Assembly (NCBI GenBank): GCA_948794795.1
Contig: CAQGLR010000003.1
Span: 62,001 to 126,000 of the forward strand
Direction of reading: 5' to 3'
Source of the DNA: an uncultured Lachnospiraceae bacterium
Lineage (GTDB): Bacteria > Bacillota > Clostridia > Lachnospirales > Lachnospiraceae
DNA: 64,000 nt
Shown: positions 46,260 through 55,461 of the stretch, one piece after another
Layout: each line of letters opens with the position of its first letter
Position numbering within the stretch: the stretch's first letter is position 1
Translations under genes and position numbers: made by a program
Notes under the pieces: generated by a model
Databases searched by the model: none
What the model was told of the DNA's origin: nothing
Seen by the model: the letters and a program-made list of their open reading frames with translations, nothing else

Positions 46260-47339
46260 TTAAAGATAATGATAAGTTGAAAAATTATCAAAAAATTCTT
46301 TTTCCCATTCTTCTATTTTAAAAATTGATTTTAATAAATTTCTTTTATAATATTTTTCTCTATCTTTATAATAATTATATTGTTCAGGATATTGCTTTTT
46401 TACAATTTTAAAACTTCTACAATTAAGAATTTTAGCAATTATATTTTTATAAATAACTTCAAATAATAAAATATTACATATACTTTTCTTAATTATCTGA
46501 AATTTGTTATTTACTAATACAACTTTTCTTTTATTTTCATCAAACATTTCTTTCCATGTATCAACATAAAACCAATTTAATACACACTGTAATAATAAAA
46601 ATGCCTTTTCTTCTTGCTTAATATCTATTTTCCCACATAAATATAATGAAAAATCAAATAAATTTTTCATTGTTATTGACCATTTTTCCTGATAAATGTT
46701 AGGACGAAAAATTTCCTGTAACAAAAAATCCTTTTTCATAACAATATCACCTCTAAAAAAAGCCATATACTGTATACAAATATGTGGATACAATGTTGTA
46801 AGACTTCTTTTTTTCACTTGATTTATCAATTTATAGATATTATTAAAAGAAAGTTCATTACTATTAAAAATTATGCCTGGTATAAAAGCAATCTTTCCTG
46901 CATGACAAAATGCCTCAACACCTTTTTTATATCTTATATTTTTTTCACTTCTAATATACTTTAAACCATTGGTAATTACATTATAATAAACTATAGAAAC
47001 ATTCTGATAACCATTTAATTCATTTACCATTATTGGAATTTGTTCTATGTCCAAAAAACGACATTCATCACTAATAAGTAATAACCAACTACCTTGTGCA
47101 AGTTTCAATACATTAATAACATTCACAGAACCAATATTTGTTTTATTTCTAGTATAATGAAACCGGTCATCTTTAATTTTACTTAATAATAAACTGGTGG
47201 TATCTTCTGATGCATTATCACTAACCACCACTTCTATATCTTCACTTTTACTTTTTAATATCCCACTAACACATTCATATACTAAAGCAGCACGGTTATA
47301 TGTAGGTATACAAATACTCAAAACAGGTTTTTTATTCAT
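46260..47339 (-). CDS. Glycosyltransferase family 2 protein
   Basis: The 359-residue protein begins PVLSICIPTYNRAALVYECV (5-24), the GT-A opening, with EVVVSDNASEDTTSLL (about 36-51) and LLISDECRFLDIE where the metal-binding acidic motif is expected. It should transfer a sugar within the repeat-unit assembly, on the cytoplasmic face. Its ATG overlaps the preceding gene by eight bases. Very AT-rich compared with the wbp genes. Confidence 0.85.
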   Translation of the reverse strand: MNKKPVLSICIPTYNRAALVYECVSGILKSKSEDIEVVVSDNASEDTTSLLLSKIKDDRFHYTRNKTNIGSVNVINVLKLAQGSWLLLISDECRFLDIEQIPIMVNELNGYQNVSIVYYNVITNGLKYIRSEKNIRYKKGVEAFCHAGKIAFIPGIIFNSNELSFNNIYKLINQVKKRSLTTLYPHICIQYMAFFRGDIVMKKDFLLQEIFRPNIYQEKWSITMKNLFDFSLYLCGKIDIKQEEKAFLLLQCVLNWFYVDTWKEMFDENKRKVVLVNNKFQIIKKSICNILLFEVIYKNIIAKILNCRSFKIVKKQYPEQYNYYKDREKYYKRNLLKSIFKIEEWEKEFFDNFSTYHYL

Positions 47340-47865
47340 ATTGAATCACCTCCAATAAATCTTTAAAAGAACATATATCACAGACTACATGTTCTTTTAA
47401 TGATTCACTTATTTCTTTAAATGAAAAAATTGGAGTTATTATAATAACATCTGCTTTCATTTTTTTAAGTTTATCAATCTCTAAAGTATTAATATATTGG
47501 ATATCTTTATTTTCTATTTCTTGCTTTTTAAAATCCTCTTTATCAATAATATACTTTATGTTAGCATTTTCATATTGTAAAACTGAAATTAGGTTTTTTC
47601 CAATTACTCCACACCCATAAATTGCAATTGTATTATATCCCATTTTTTCTAATGCATTTTTTAAAATAATATCTTTACTCTTTATCCATAAATTATATAA
47701 TTCATAGTATGATTCCAATTTATTATTTTTGTTTGATAATTTATCTATATTGTTTATATTTTCACTATTCTCTTTCTTTAATTTTTGATTATTAAAATAT
47801 AATCTAATTAAAATTAATAGAAACAATAGTTCTGCAGTAATTGTAAAATACTTCTTATTTTTCAC
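47332..47865 (-). CDS. Membrane-anchored small Rossmann-module protein
   Basis: The 177-residue protein has one N-terminal transmembrane segment (FTITAELLFLLILIRLYF), a short coiled coil (about 27-62) and a Rossmann-like module (about 74-172: TIAIYGCGVIGKNLISVL, IDKEDF, DVIIITPIFSFKEISESL). Similar modules occur in four other proteins of this locus. No catalytic motif is visible; it may bind a nucleotide or nucleotide sugar and associate with the glycosyltransferase whose gene it overlaps. Confidence 0.65.
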   Translation of the reverse strand: MKNKKYFTITAELLFLLILIRLYFNNQKLKKENSENINNIDKLSNKNNKLESYYELYNLWIKSKDIILKNALEKMGYNTIAIYGCGVIGKNLISVLQYENANIKYIIDKEDFKKQEIENKDIQYINTLEIDKLKKMKADVIIITPIFSFKEISESLKEHVVCDICSFKDLLEVIQYE

Positions 47866-47993
47866 TTTTACTCTCCTTTAATTATGAATATCTTTATTAA
47901 ACTGTATAACTAATAAATATCATTTTTTAAGTATTAATATGCTATACTTTGTTAATACCTAAAAATACAAAAAATTATATATCTATATCATTA

Positions 47994-48980
47994 TTAAACT
48001 CTTTTTTTATAAAAAAAGAAATGACTCAAGCTAGTTTCATCGGGTTTTGTAAAATCATATGGATATTCGTTCTGGATTTCTTCTATAAGTTCAAACTCTG
48101 GAAAAATTTTTTCAATATAATCAGAAAATTTTCTTCGCCTTTCATGGTATTTTTGTGGTCTTTCAAAATTACTTGAATATATACATACATATTTATTTGT
48201 TGAAGTCATAAGCCTGTACATATATGTCTCATATACATTATCTTCTGTCAGGTTAAATAATACATCCAGTGAAACTGCTAAATCACATTTACCATTTTCA
48301 GATACATATCCAAGCATTTCATCTGCAAGGTAAAATTTTTTTGTTTTATCATCTGCAAACTTTTCTTTACACATTGCTAAAGCAGTTTCTGAAACATCCA
48401 TCCCCACATAAAACGGATAATTAATATATGACAACTGGTTACCATCCCCGCATCCCCATTCATAACATACCTTTATATCTGGATGTGCAGATATAAAATT
48501 GTTTAGTATTCTTGCCTTAAATTCAGCCAGTTTATTATATGAACCTGCACCAGAGTCCCCATCTGTTTTATAACGTTTCTCCCAGTAAGCTTCACTTCCA
48601 CCATCACTATTAAATTCTTTATTTACAGTTTCATATTCTTCTTCCAGTTTTTCTGGATTTTCAAACAAATACTTTAAACTTTGTTTTTCATACTCAGAAA
48701 AGAAAAATAAGTTGTAATACCCTAATATGCATATATTATGTACTATGTCTGTATACGATTTTGAACCAGTAGTAATTATAAAACATGTTTTATCTCTTTC
48801 AGATTTTATATCACTTAAAACAAGTTCACCATTATTGTTATACCCGTCTGAAACCACCATTCCTTTATATTCTATTTCACACATCCCAAATACTTTTTTT
48901 ACAATTTCAGTAAATGTGCCATTCCCATATAGATAAATATTTTCATATTTACCCATTTTTTCTTTGTAATTTTCAAACAT
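47994..48980 (-). CDS. Class I SAM methyltransferase with N-terminal Rossmann module
   Basis: The 328-residue protein has a module (about 13-95: NIYLYGNGTFTEIVKKVFG, CFIITTGSKSYTDIVHNI) and a methyltransferase domain (about 125-328) with WEKRYKTDGDSGAGSYN, the SAM loop YEWGCGDG (173-180) and LAVSLDVLFNL. It probably methylates a sugar hydroxyl or acid. ATG 48980 follows a weak GGAG-like site. It lies 15 bases after the GT gene. Confidence 0.8.
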   Translation of the reverse strand: MFENYKEKMGKYENIYLYGNGTFTEIVKKVFGMCEIEYKGMVVSDGYNNNGELVLSDIKSERDKTCFIITTGSKSYTDIVHNICILGYYNLFFFSEYEKQSLKYLFENPEKLEEEYETVNKEFNSDGGSEAYWEKRYKTDGDSGAGSYNKLAEFKARILNNFISAHPDIKVCYEWGCGDGNQLSYINYPFYVGMDVSETALAMCKEKFADDKTKKFYLADEMLGYVSENGKCDLAVSLDVLFNLTEDNVYETYMYRLMTSTNKYVCIYSSNFERPQKYHERRRKFSDYIEKIFPEFELIEEIQNEYPYDFTKPDETSLSHFFFYKKRV

Positions 48981-48995
48981 ATTTTTAATTTCTCC

Positions 48996-50468
48996 TTATA
49001 TATTCCACATGTTATACCATTTTCCAGAAACACTTTCCCATGATGAATTTTCATAAACCAAAGATGCATTATCTTTACATTTTAATTTATATCTGTCAAT
49101 ATTAGTTATTACTTCTTCCAAAATACCAGAAAGATTATCTATAGAACTTATATCTAAGAAAAATATACCTTTCTTATGTAAAGATTCATATGGCAGCCAG
49201 CTTCCTGCAACCACTACTGACCCTGCATACATTTCTTCAAGCATCGTAGAGCTTAGCTGGTCTGTTGTCTGTACATGCACCATTATATCTGAAACCAGCG
49301 CATACTCTGCCATTTCCTCGAAATCCATAAAATCCTTTAAAACCAGGCTTTCCACTTCAAGGCTTTCCAGTTCTTTTTCAACTGATTTTAAGTAATCTTT
49401 ATTTACAGATGGATATGTCATAGGAAAAACACAAATAACCTGTTGTTGTATATTTATAGACAATTTTTTTAACTCACCAATTATCTTTTTATGCTGGTGT
49501 TCTATTGATGAATTATGTCCACAAGTAATTATAATTTTATTATTATTAATACCAAATTTTTTCCTTATCTGCATTTTATCCAATGTAACCCTTTTAATAT
49601 AATCCAGTACTTCAACACCAAATGGAAGTACCTTCATTTTAGATACCAGGCCGTTTCCATAATACTCAAGGAAAGCATTTACTGTTTCCTGGTTTTCAGC
49701 TGTAACATTATCGGCACATTCTATAAGTCTTCTTTTAGCTTCCCTTTCTGATTTTTTTGCCCTGTAAAAATCACTTCCACCAACATTAAGATTTAACCTC
49801 TTGCACTTTTTCCTTATCTGGCTGTAAAAATAGGCCCATGGTTCTTCAATCCACAACAACTGCATTACATCATAGACTGGGAGTTTCTCTAATATTGCTT
49901 TCAAGCCAATATATGTATCATACAAATATATATGTTTTAACGCTTTTGAAGAAATATTATCTCTGGTTCTTATATCAGATGTTATAATGCTAACTTCAAC
50001 ATTACTGTATATTGAACACATATTTTCTACCAGCTGTTTTGTATATGAAGAATAATCTGAACAGAATATTAAAACCTTCTTATTTCTTGATGCAGCTTCT
50101 TCTTCATGGTATAAATCAAACCCAGATAAATCCCCACCAATAGTTTCTAACCGTCTGGAGTCCAGAGGAAGTATTTCATATTTATATATGCCATTGTCTT
50201 TCTTTTTTCTTTTGGCAATATATATTTTTTCATCTGGAATTCCCAAGTTGTACAGCTGTTTAGAAATTTCCCAGTAATAAACAGAAGCAATTATTATTTC
50301 CCCTTTATAATTTTCTAAAACACCAGGTCCCATTATTTTAATGCCCGAAATTTCTGTACCCCATTTATTTTCATCATTATCTATGCAGTACAATATATTA
50401 TACCTGTCTTTTAAATATCCAATTGTCCCAACGCCTAATTTTGATGCCCCAAATACAACCGTGTCCAA
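48996..50468 (-). CDS. GT-B type glycosyltransferase with N-terminal Rossmann module
   Basis: The 490-residue protein starts with a module (about 2-85: TVVFGASKLGVGTIGYLKD, YCIDNDENKWGTEISGI) followed by a two-domain glycosyltransferase (about 125-490). NVGGSDFYRAKKSEREA and KVLPFGVEVLD lie in the first part; SSTMLEEMYAGSVVVAGSWL (about 418-437) is the donor-binding Glu region of GT4-like enzymes. Sugar specificity cannot be told. Confidence 0.82.
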   Translation of the reverse strand: MDTVVFGASKLGVGTIGYLKDRYNILYCIDNDENKWGTEISGIKIMGPGVLENYKGEIIIASVYYWEISKQLYNLGIPDEKIYIAKRKKKDNGIYKYEILPLDSRRLETIGGDLSGFDLYHEEEAASRNKKVLIFCSDYSSYTKQLVENMCSIYSNVEVSIITSDIRTRDNISSKALKHIYLYDTYIGLKAILEKLPVYDVMQLLWIEEPWAYFYSQIRKKCKRLNLNVGGSDFYRAKKSEREAKRRLIECADNVTAENQETVNAFLEYYGNGLVSKMKVLPFGVEVLDYIKRVTLDKMQIRKKFGINNNKIIITCGHNSSIEHQHKKIIGELKKLSINIQQQVICVFPMTYPSVNKDYLKSVEKELESLEVESLVLKDFMDFEEMAEYALVSDIMVHVQTTDQLSSTMLEEMYAGSVVVAGSWLPYESLHKKGIFFLDISSIDNLSGILEEVITNIDRYKLKCKDNASLVYENSSWESVSGKWYNMWNI

Positions 50469-50485
50469 TCTGTTTCCTCCTGTAA

Positions 50486-51517
50486 TTACAATATTAAATA
50501 CTTTTCAAGTTCATCCACAGACAGCCCACTTTTATCCCATCCATAATATATTGGCACACATTTATGGTGCCTTGTCACCCATTCACTTCCATCCATATAC
50601 AAATTTTTTCCTTCAATCCTGTAACCAAGGTCATTTACACCAAAAACCTGGCCTGTTTCTTCACGCAGGTTATAGTCAAAAACAATATATTTATAATACC
50701 CTGATACCATGCCATCCGGCAGTATTACCCTGTTTTCAAATATCTCATCATATTTCGCAGCCAGTTCCCTTTTCCACTTTAAAATACCATCTATCCTTTC
50801 CATCTGGATAATGCCTAAAGCTGCTGTAAATTCACTAATCCTGTAATTAAAACCACTTTTTAACGGATATGTAACTTTTCCATTAATTACCTCTTTACCA
50901 TAATTCCTGTATTTTTCTACAAAATCAATTAATCCTTCATTACTGCTTACAACCATCCCGCCTTCACCTAATGGCAGTGTCTTTGTTGCATAGAAGCTGT
51001 AACTTCCGGCAATCCCCCAGCTCCCAGCTTTTTTACCGTTCCATTCTGCCCCATGTGCATGGGCGCAGTCTTCAATTAAATATACCCCTCTAGCATCACA
51101 GAAAGCTTTTATTTCTTCAACCTGGAAAGCAATATGCCCACCTATATGCACAATAATTACTGCTTTAGTATTTTCTGTTATAACTTCTTCCAAGGATTTT
51201 AATGACATACATAAATCATTTTTATTACAGTCTGCATAAACCACGTTCCCGCCAGCTTTATACACTGCCTGAGCTGTAGCCCAGAATGTATTGGCTGGAA
51301 CAACCACATCTCTGCCTTTTACCCCAATGTAATCCAGTATGGCAAGCAGGCCTGCACCACCACTTGAAACAGCCCTTGACTCAATGCCTGTAAAATCTTT
51401 AAATATCTCCTCAAATTTTCTTTGCATTTCCCCGTCAGACCACATATTTGAATCAAAAACACCATCCAACAGTTTATAATAATCTTCCCTGCATTTTTTT
51501 TCAAAAGGCAGTACCAT
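50486..51517 (-). CDS. DegT/DnrJ/EryC1/StrS family sugar aminotransferase
   Basis: The 343-residue PLP enzyme has VSSGGAGLLAILDYIG (substrate end of the family), VVVPANTFWATAQAV, LIEDCAHAHGAEWNGKKAG and the cofactor Lys179 in YSFYATKTLPLGEGG. It should transaminate a keto sugar nucleotide. Its gene follows a radical SAM/SPASM gene by 18 bases. The substrate is unknown; the other aminotransferase of the locus (52573) belongs to the WbpE pathway, so this one may serve another sugar or work with the radical enzyme. Confidence 0.87.
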   Translation of the reverse strand: MVLPFEKKCREDYYKLLDGVFDSNMWSDGEMQRKFEEIFKDFTGIESRAVSSGGAGLLAILDYIGVKGRDVVVPANTFWATAQAVYKAGGNVVYADCNKNDLCMSLKSLEEVITENTKAVIIVHIGGHIAFQVEEIKAFCDARGVYLIEDCAHAHGAEWNGKKAGSWGIAGSYSFYATKTLPLGEGGMVVSSNEGLIDFVEKYRNYGKEVINGKVTYPLKSGFNYRISEFTAALGIIQMERIDGILKWKRELAAKYDEIFENRVILPDGMVSGYYKYIVFDYNLREETGQVFGVNDLGYRIEGKNLYMDGSEWVTRHHKCVPIYYGWDKSGLSVDELEKYLIL

Positions 51518-51535
51518 AGCAAAATCCCCCTTTGT

Positions 51536-52576
51536 TTAAATAAATTTCTTTGTATTAAGCTTTGCCAGTTTGTCAAAAATCTCATTAAAACCTGTTATCC
51601 TACATACATCACACCCGCCCTGGCAGTCCGGGCACAGAAGTTTATTTGTTGCTAATTTTCTTGTTTCAGAATTCCACAGGCTGCCAAATGTCATTTCATT
51701 GATATTGCCCAGGCATATTTCATCATGGCGTCTTTTTTCACATAAATTCACTGTACCATCTGCATGTATTATTGAAGTCAGGGAATGTGCCACACACGGA
51801 AGTGAATTATTATCTTTTACAATCCTGTCCTTTATATTAATTAAATACTGTATCCTTCTGTCTTTTGTCCAGCTGATAAGGTTTTTCTTTAAATCAAGCA
51901 TATCCTGTACTGTTGGCAGTATATCCTCTGCCTCTTCAACAGGACGGAAATATATATAATCCACCCCTGTTTTATCCAGTTTTTCTATTAATTGTTCCAG
52001 GTCATGCATATTTCTTGTTGTAATAACATACCCTACACCAATATATGTTTTTTCAGGGTTCCTGCATGAACATATTTTTTTCAGGTTGTCTAATACAGTA
52101 TTAAATTTGTTTATCCCTTTTTCATTTTTATATTCTTCTTCGTTGCTGGAATCCAGTGATACCCTTATCCAGTTAAATTTATACGCATCAGCCGAAATAT
52201 CAACTGTGCCGTTAGTTATAAGCCCAAGGTTAATATTATTGGCATATGCATATCCTGCTATCTGTGAAAAATTTTTATGTAAAGTTGGTTCACCGCCACC
52301 TTCAAGTGTAACCCCTGTCCCTTGTCCTGCAAATTCATCAAGAAGCTCTATAACTTTCTCATAAGAAAGGCTTGCCCCTTTTTTCATTAATTCCTTGTCA
52401 GTACACCAGCTGCACCGAAGGTTACATGCATTTGTAAGGTGCATCTCAACACTTATTGGGAATATTGGGTCATATTTTCTTGTACCCCTGTATACATCTA
52501 ATATTGACTCAACCTTTTTATAATTTAACAGCAGTTTCAATTTGCTGTATTCAAATTCAGACCAGTAGTTGTTCAT
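51536..52576 (-). CDS. Radical SAM/SPASM domain enzyme in a sugar locus
   Basis: The 346-residue protein has the radical SAM cluster ligands Cys51, Cys55 and Cys58 in TNACNLRCSWC, GVTLEGGGEPTLHKN and GLITNGTVD, and a C-terminal auxiliary-cluster region with Cys315, Cys318, Cys322 and Cys325 (CPDCQGGCDVC) plus VNLCEKRRHDEICLGNINE earlier, as in SPASM proteins. Such enzymes modify peptides or small molecules by radical chemistry. The ATG overlaps the wbpE stop (ATGA). Placed between two aminotransferases, it may act on an amino sugar or attach a group to it; this is inference. Confidence 0.85.
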   Translation of the reverse strand: MNNYWSEFEYSKLKLLLNYKKVESILDVYRGTRKYDPIFPISVEMHLTNACNLRCSWCTDKELMKKGASLSYEKVIELLDEFAGQGTGVTLEGGGEPTLHKNFSQIAGYAYANNINLGLITNGTVDISADAYKFNWIRVSLDSSNEEEYKNEKGINKFNTVLDNLKKICSCRNPEKTYIGVGYVITTRNMHDLEQLIEKLDKTGVDYIYFRPVEEAEDILPTVQDMLDLKKNLISWTKDRRIQYLINIKDRIVKDNNSLPCVAHSLTSIIHADGTVNLCEKRRHDEICLGNINEMTFGSLWNSETRKLATNKLLCPDCQGGCDVCRITGFNEIFDKLAKLNTKKFI

Positions 52577-53724
52577 ATTGTTTCTCCCTTCAAAACCTGG
52601 ATATTATTAATAATACAGGATATTTTATTTATATCTTCCTCTTCCAGGTATGGATGTACAGGCAGTGACAATACACGCTGTACAAGATAATCTGTATTCT
52701 TAAAATCCCAGCCACCTGATATGGACCCACTAAAAGCATACTGTCCATGCAGCCCTTTTGTATAATATACCATTGAAGGTATGCCATGCTTTTTTAATAC
52801 CGACTCTATCTTTTCCCTGTGTCCACTATTTTTACATATAACTGTATATTGTGCCCAGCTTGAATAATAACCACTTTTTATCTCTGGTGTAATAACTTGT
52901 CCGTTGCTGCCAAGCAGGTCTGTATATCTTTTTGCAATATTATTAACACTTTCTAGTTCATATCCTGTAAAAGCCTTAAATTTAATCCGCAATATTGCGG
53001 CCTGTATTGTATCAAGCCTTGAATTCATCCCGGTACGTACATTGTCATATTTACTGCTTCCTTTTCCATGTACACACAATGAACGGATTATTTCTGCCCA
53101 GTTGTCATTATCTGTAAATACAGCACCACCATCACCATAACATCCAAGTGGTTTCGCAGGGAAAAATGATGTTGTTGAAATATCCCCAAAACTACACGCC
53201 ATTTTATTGCCTATTGCACCACCAAAACCCTGTGCAGCATCTTCCAGAACCAGTAAATTATATTTATCTGCTATTTTCCTGATTCCAGGGTAATCTGCAG
53301 GCTGCCCGAACAAATCCACTGCAATAATAACCTTTGGTTTTAAATCTGTATTGTTTATTGTATAAATTACTGCTTCTTCAAGAGCATTGACTGAAATATT
53401 AAATGTATCTTTTTCAACATCCACAAATACAGGGGTTGCACCAAGAAAAGCTGGTGCTTCGCCTGATGCAAAAAATGTAAAATCTGGGACAAATACAGCA
53501 TCACCTGTGCCAATGCCCCATACCATAAGTGACAGGACAAGTGCATCTGTACCGTTTCCACAAGTTATACAATGCTTAACACCAACATAAGTGGCAAGCT
53601 GTTTTTCTAATTCCAATACTTCTGTACCAGAAATAAAAGCTGCCTCCGAACACACTCTGGAAATGGAGTCATCTATCTCTGTTTTTAAATTCTGGTATTG
53701 TGCTTTTAAACCCCTGAATTCCAT
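52573..53724 (-). CDS. wbpE: UDP-2-acetamido-3-keto-glucuronate aminotransferase (WbpE type)
   Basis: The 383-residue DegT-family enzyme starts FRGLKAQYQNLKTEIDDSI and has TCGNGTDALVLSLMVWGIGT, VFVPDFTFFASGEAPAFLGA, EDAAQGFGGAIGNKMACSFG and cofactor Lys191 in SFFPAKPLGCYGDGG. These are close to WbpE, which aminates the 3-keto sugar acid made by WbpB. The other four enzymes of the pathway are next to it, which makes the assignment firm. ATG 53724 has AAGGAG. Confidence 0.9.
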   Translation of the reverse strand: MEFRGLKAQYQNLKTEIDDSISRVCSEAAFISGTEVLELEKQLATYVGVKHCITCGNGTDALVLSLMVWGIGTGDAVFVPDFTFFASGEAPAFLGATPVFVDVEKDTFNISVNALEEAVIYTINNTDLKPKVIIAVDLFGQPADYPGIRKIADKYNLLVLEDAAQGFGGAIGNKMACSFGDISTTSFFPAKPLGCYGDGGAVFTDNDNWAEIIRSLCVHGKGSSKYDNVRTGMNSRLDTIQAAILRIKFKAFTGYELESVNNIAKRYTDLLGSNGQVITPEIKSGYYSSWAQYTVICKNSGHREKIESVLKKHGIPSMVYYTKGLHGQYAFSGSISGGWDFKNTDYLVQRVLSLPVHPYLEEEDINKISCIINNIQVLKGETI

Positions 53725-53764
53725 AAATAATACTCCTTATACAATGCATATCCTTATATGCAGG

Positions 53765-54346
53765 TTATACATCCCTGCCATTTACTTCCTGCCTGATGGC
53801 ACTGCCTTCCCTTTTATAAACTCTTTTGCATATGTGGCAGTGTAAATCCTGGTCCAGAACTTGCCCACATTCACACACCCATCCTGCCTGCTTAGCTGGT
53901 ACACCTGCCACAAGGGCATATGCAGACACATCCTTTGTCACCACGGCACCTGCTGCCACCATGCACCATTCACCCAGCTCGTGCCCACATACTATTGTTG
54001 CATTGGCACCAACTGTTGCACCTGTCCTTAAGATGGTTTTCCTGTAACCAGACCTGCCTTTAGGGTATTTTGCCCTTGGCGAAATGTCATTGGTAAACAC
54101 TACAGACGGACCACAGAATACATAATCCCCAAGCTCTGCACCTTCATATACTGAAACATTGTTCTGTATTTTTACACCATTGCCAATATGCACATTATTT
54201 GATATATTGACATTCTGCCCCAGTGAACAGTTTTTACCAATTACAGCACCATCCTGTATATGGCAGAAATGCCATATTTTTGTCCCATCTCCTATGCTTG
54301 CACCACTATCAATATAACTGCTTTCATGTACAAAATAACCTGCCAC
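53765..54346 (-). CDS. wbpD: UDP-3-amino sugar N-acetyltransferase (WbpD type) with C-terminal zinc-ribbon-like end
   Basis: The start is GTG at 54346, directly after the stop of wbpB; GGAAGG upstream lies in the wbpB end. The 193-residue protein is a left-handed beta helix with hexapeptide repeats (DSGASIGDGTKIWHFCHIQD, GAVIGKNCSLGQNVNISNNV, GATVGANATIVCGHELGEW). It acetylates the 3-amino group with acetyl-CoA. The C-terminus has WVCECGQVLDQDLHCHICKR, four cysteines in a ribbon-like arrangement seen in some members. Confidence 0.92.
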   Translation of the reverse strand: MAGYFVHESSYIDSGASIGDGTKIWHFCHIQDGAVIGKNCSLGQNVNISNNVHIGNGVKIQNNVSVYEGAELGDYVFCGPSVVFTNDISPRAKYPKGRSGYRKTILRTGATVGANATIVCGHELGEWCMVAAGAVVTKDVSAYALVAGVPAKQAGWVCECGQVLDQDLHCHICKRVYKREGSAIRQEVNGRDV

Positions 54347-55420
54347 CTAAAACACACCTTCCATATCTGTACTTGCAAAATTTCCCAGCGGAAGTTTTAC
54401 TGGCTGCCCTGTCTTTGCGCTTTTATACACTGCCAGTACAAGTTCAACTGCCCGTCTGCCTGCATATGCATCAACATATGGCTTCCTGCTGTTTTCTATT
54501 GCTGAAACCATATCTGCAAACAGTGGTGTATGCCCATTGCCATAAACATTGCCTGTTATTTCTTCTAAACCTTTATTGCCAATGTCACTCCCTATTTCAT
54601 CTGCAAAATCCCACACATCAATGCTGTTAACTGACTTCCCTCCAAGTTTCACAGTCCCTTTTTCCCCAAAAAGGTAAAGGGTTTCCTCAAAGTTTTTTGG
54701 AAATACATTTGTTGTGCCTTCTATAGTACCTATGCTACCATTTTTAAACTTTATGACAGCCATGCCTAAATCCTCAGCTTCCAGGTAATTATGGAACTGC
54801 TGTTTTATTACACCATATACTTCTTCAATTTCATCACCCATCATCCACCTTAAAAGGTCTATCCCATGTATGCACTGGTTCATAAGGGCACCGCCATCAT
54901 TTTCCCATGTACCACGCCATGGTGCCTGTATATAATAAGACCTGTCCCTGTTCCAGCGTACATGCACTGAACCATGTGATATTTTCCCAAAACGCCCCTG
55001 CTCCAGTGCTTCCCTGGTTTTCTGGACTGCAATGTTGAAACGGTTCTGGTGGCATGCACAGACTTTAACATTATATTCTTCTGACAGTTCTATAATCCTG
55101 TCCGCATCCTTCAATGACATTGCTATTGGTTTTTCTATAATCACATTTATACCATGTTCTATACAGTAACAGGCAATCCCTGCATGCAGCCCGCTTTCTG
55201 TTGCAATACTTACTAAATCAGGATGTTCCATGACAACCATTTCCTTATAACTGGCATAACGCTTTATCCCTGTATCCATACCAAGACCACTTTTTTCAAG
55301 TACCTGTTCCATGTTCCCAGGCATGACATCACATACTGCTGTTATTTCAAGATTATTGTCTTTAGCTGCTTTTATATGGTTTGCAGAAATCCTCCCACAT
55401 CCTATTAGTGCATATTTCAT
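54347..55420 (-). CDS. wbpB: UDP-GlcNAcA 3-dehydrogenase (WbpB type, Gfo/Idh/MocA family)
   Basis: The 357-residue oxidoreductase has YALIGCGRISANHIKAAKDN (NAD-binding), the family EKPIAMSLKDADRIIEL (catalytic Lys) and CVHIGIDLLRW-like NQCIHGIDLLRWMMGDE. It oxidises C3 of UDP-N-acetylglucosaminuronate and recycles NAD with 2-oxoglutarate in the known pathway. It is followed directly by wbpD and preceded by wbpA. Confidence 0.9.
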   Translation of the reverse strand: MKYALIGCGRISANHIKAAKDNNLEITAVCDVMPGNMEQVLEKSGLGMDTGIKRYASYKEMVVMEHPDLVSIATESGLHAGIACYCIEHGINVIIEKPIAMSLKDADRIIELSEEYNVKVCACHQNRFNIAVQKTREALEQGRFGKISHGSVHVRWNRDRSYYIQAPWRGTWENDGGALMNQCIHGIDLLRWMMGDEIEEVYGVIKQQFHNYLEAEDLGMAVIKFKNGSIGTIEGTTNVFPKNFEETLYLFGEKGTVKLGGKSVNSIDVWDFADEIGSDIGNKGLEEITGNVYGNGHTPLFADMVSAIENSRKPYVDAYAGRRAVELVLAVYKSAKTGQPVKLPLGNFASTDMEGVF

Positions 55421-55461
55421 AATGCATGTCCCCGTTTCTTTATTTTTTATCTATACCATGC

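Noticed and set aside
48996..50468. Nucleotide-sugar epimerase call based on the N-terminal Rossmann module
   Set aside because: The module is only 85 residues and lacks SDR catalytic residues; the bulk of the protein is a glycosyltransferase.
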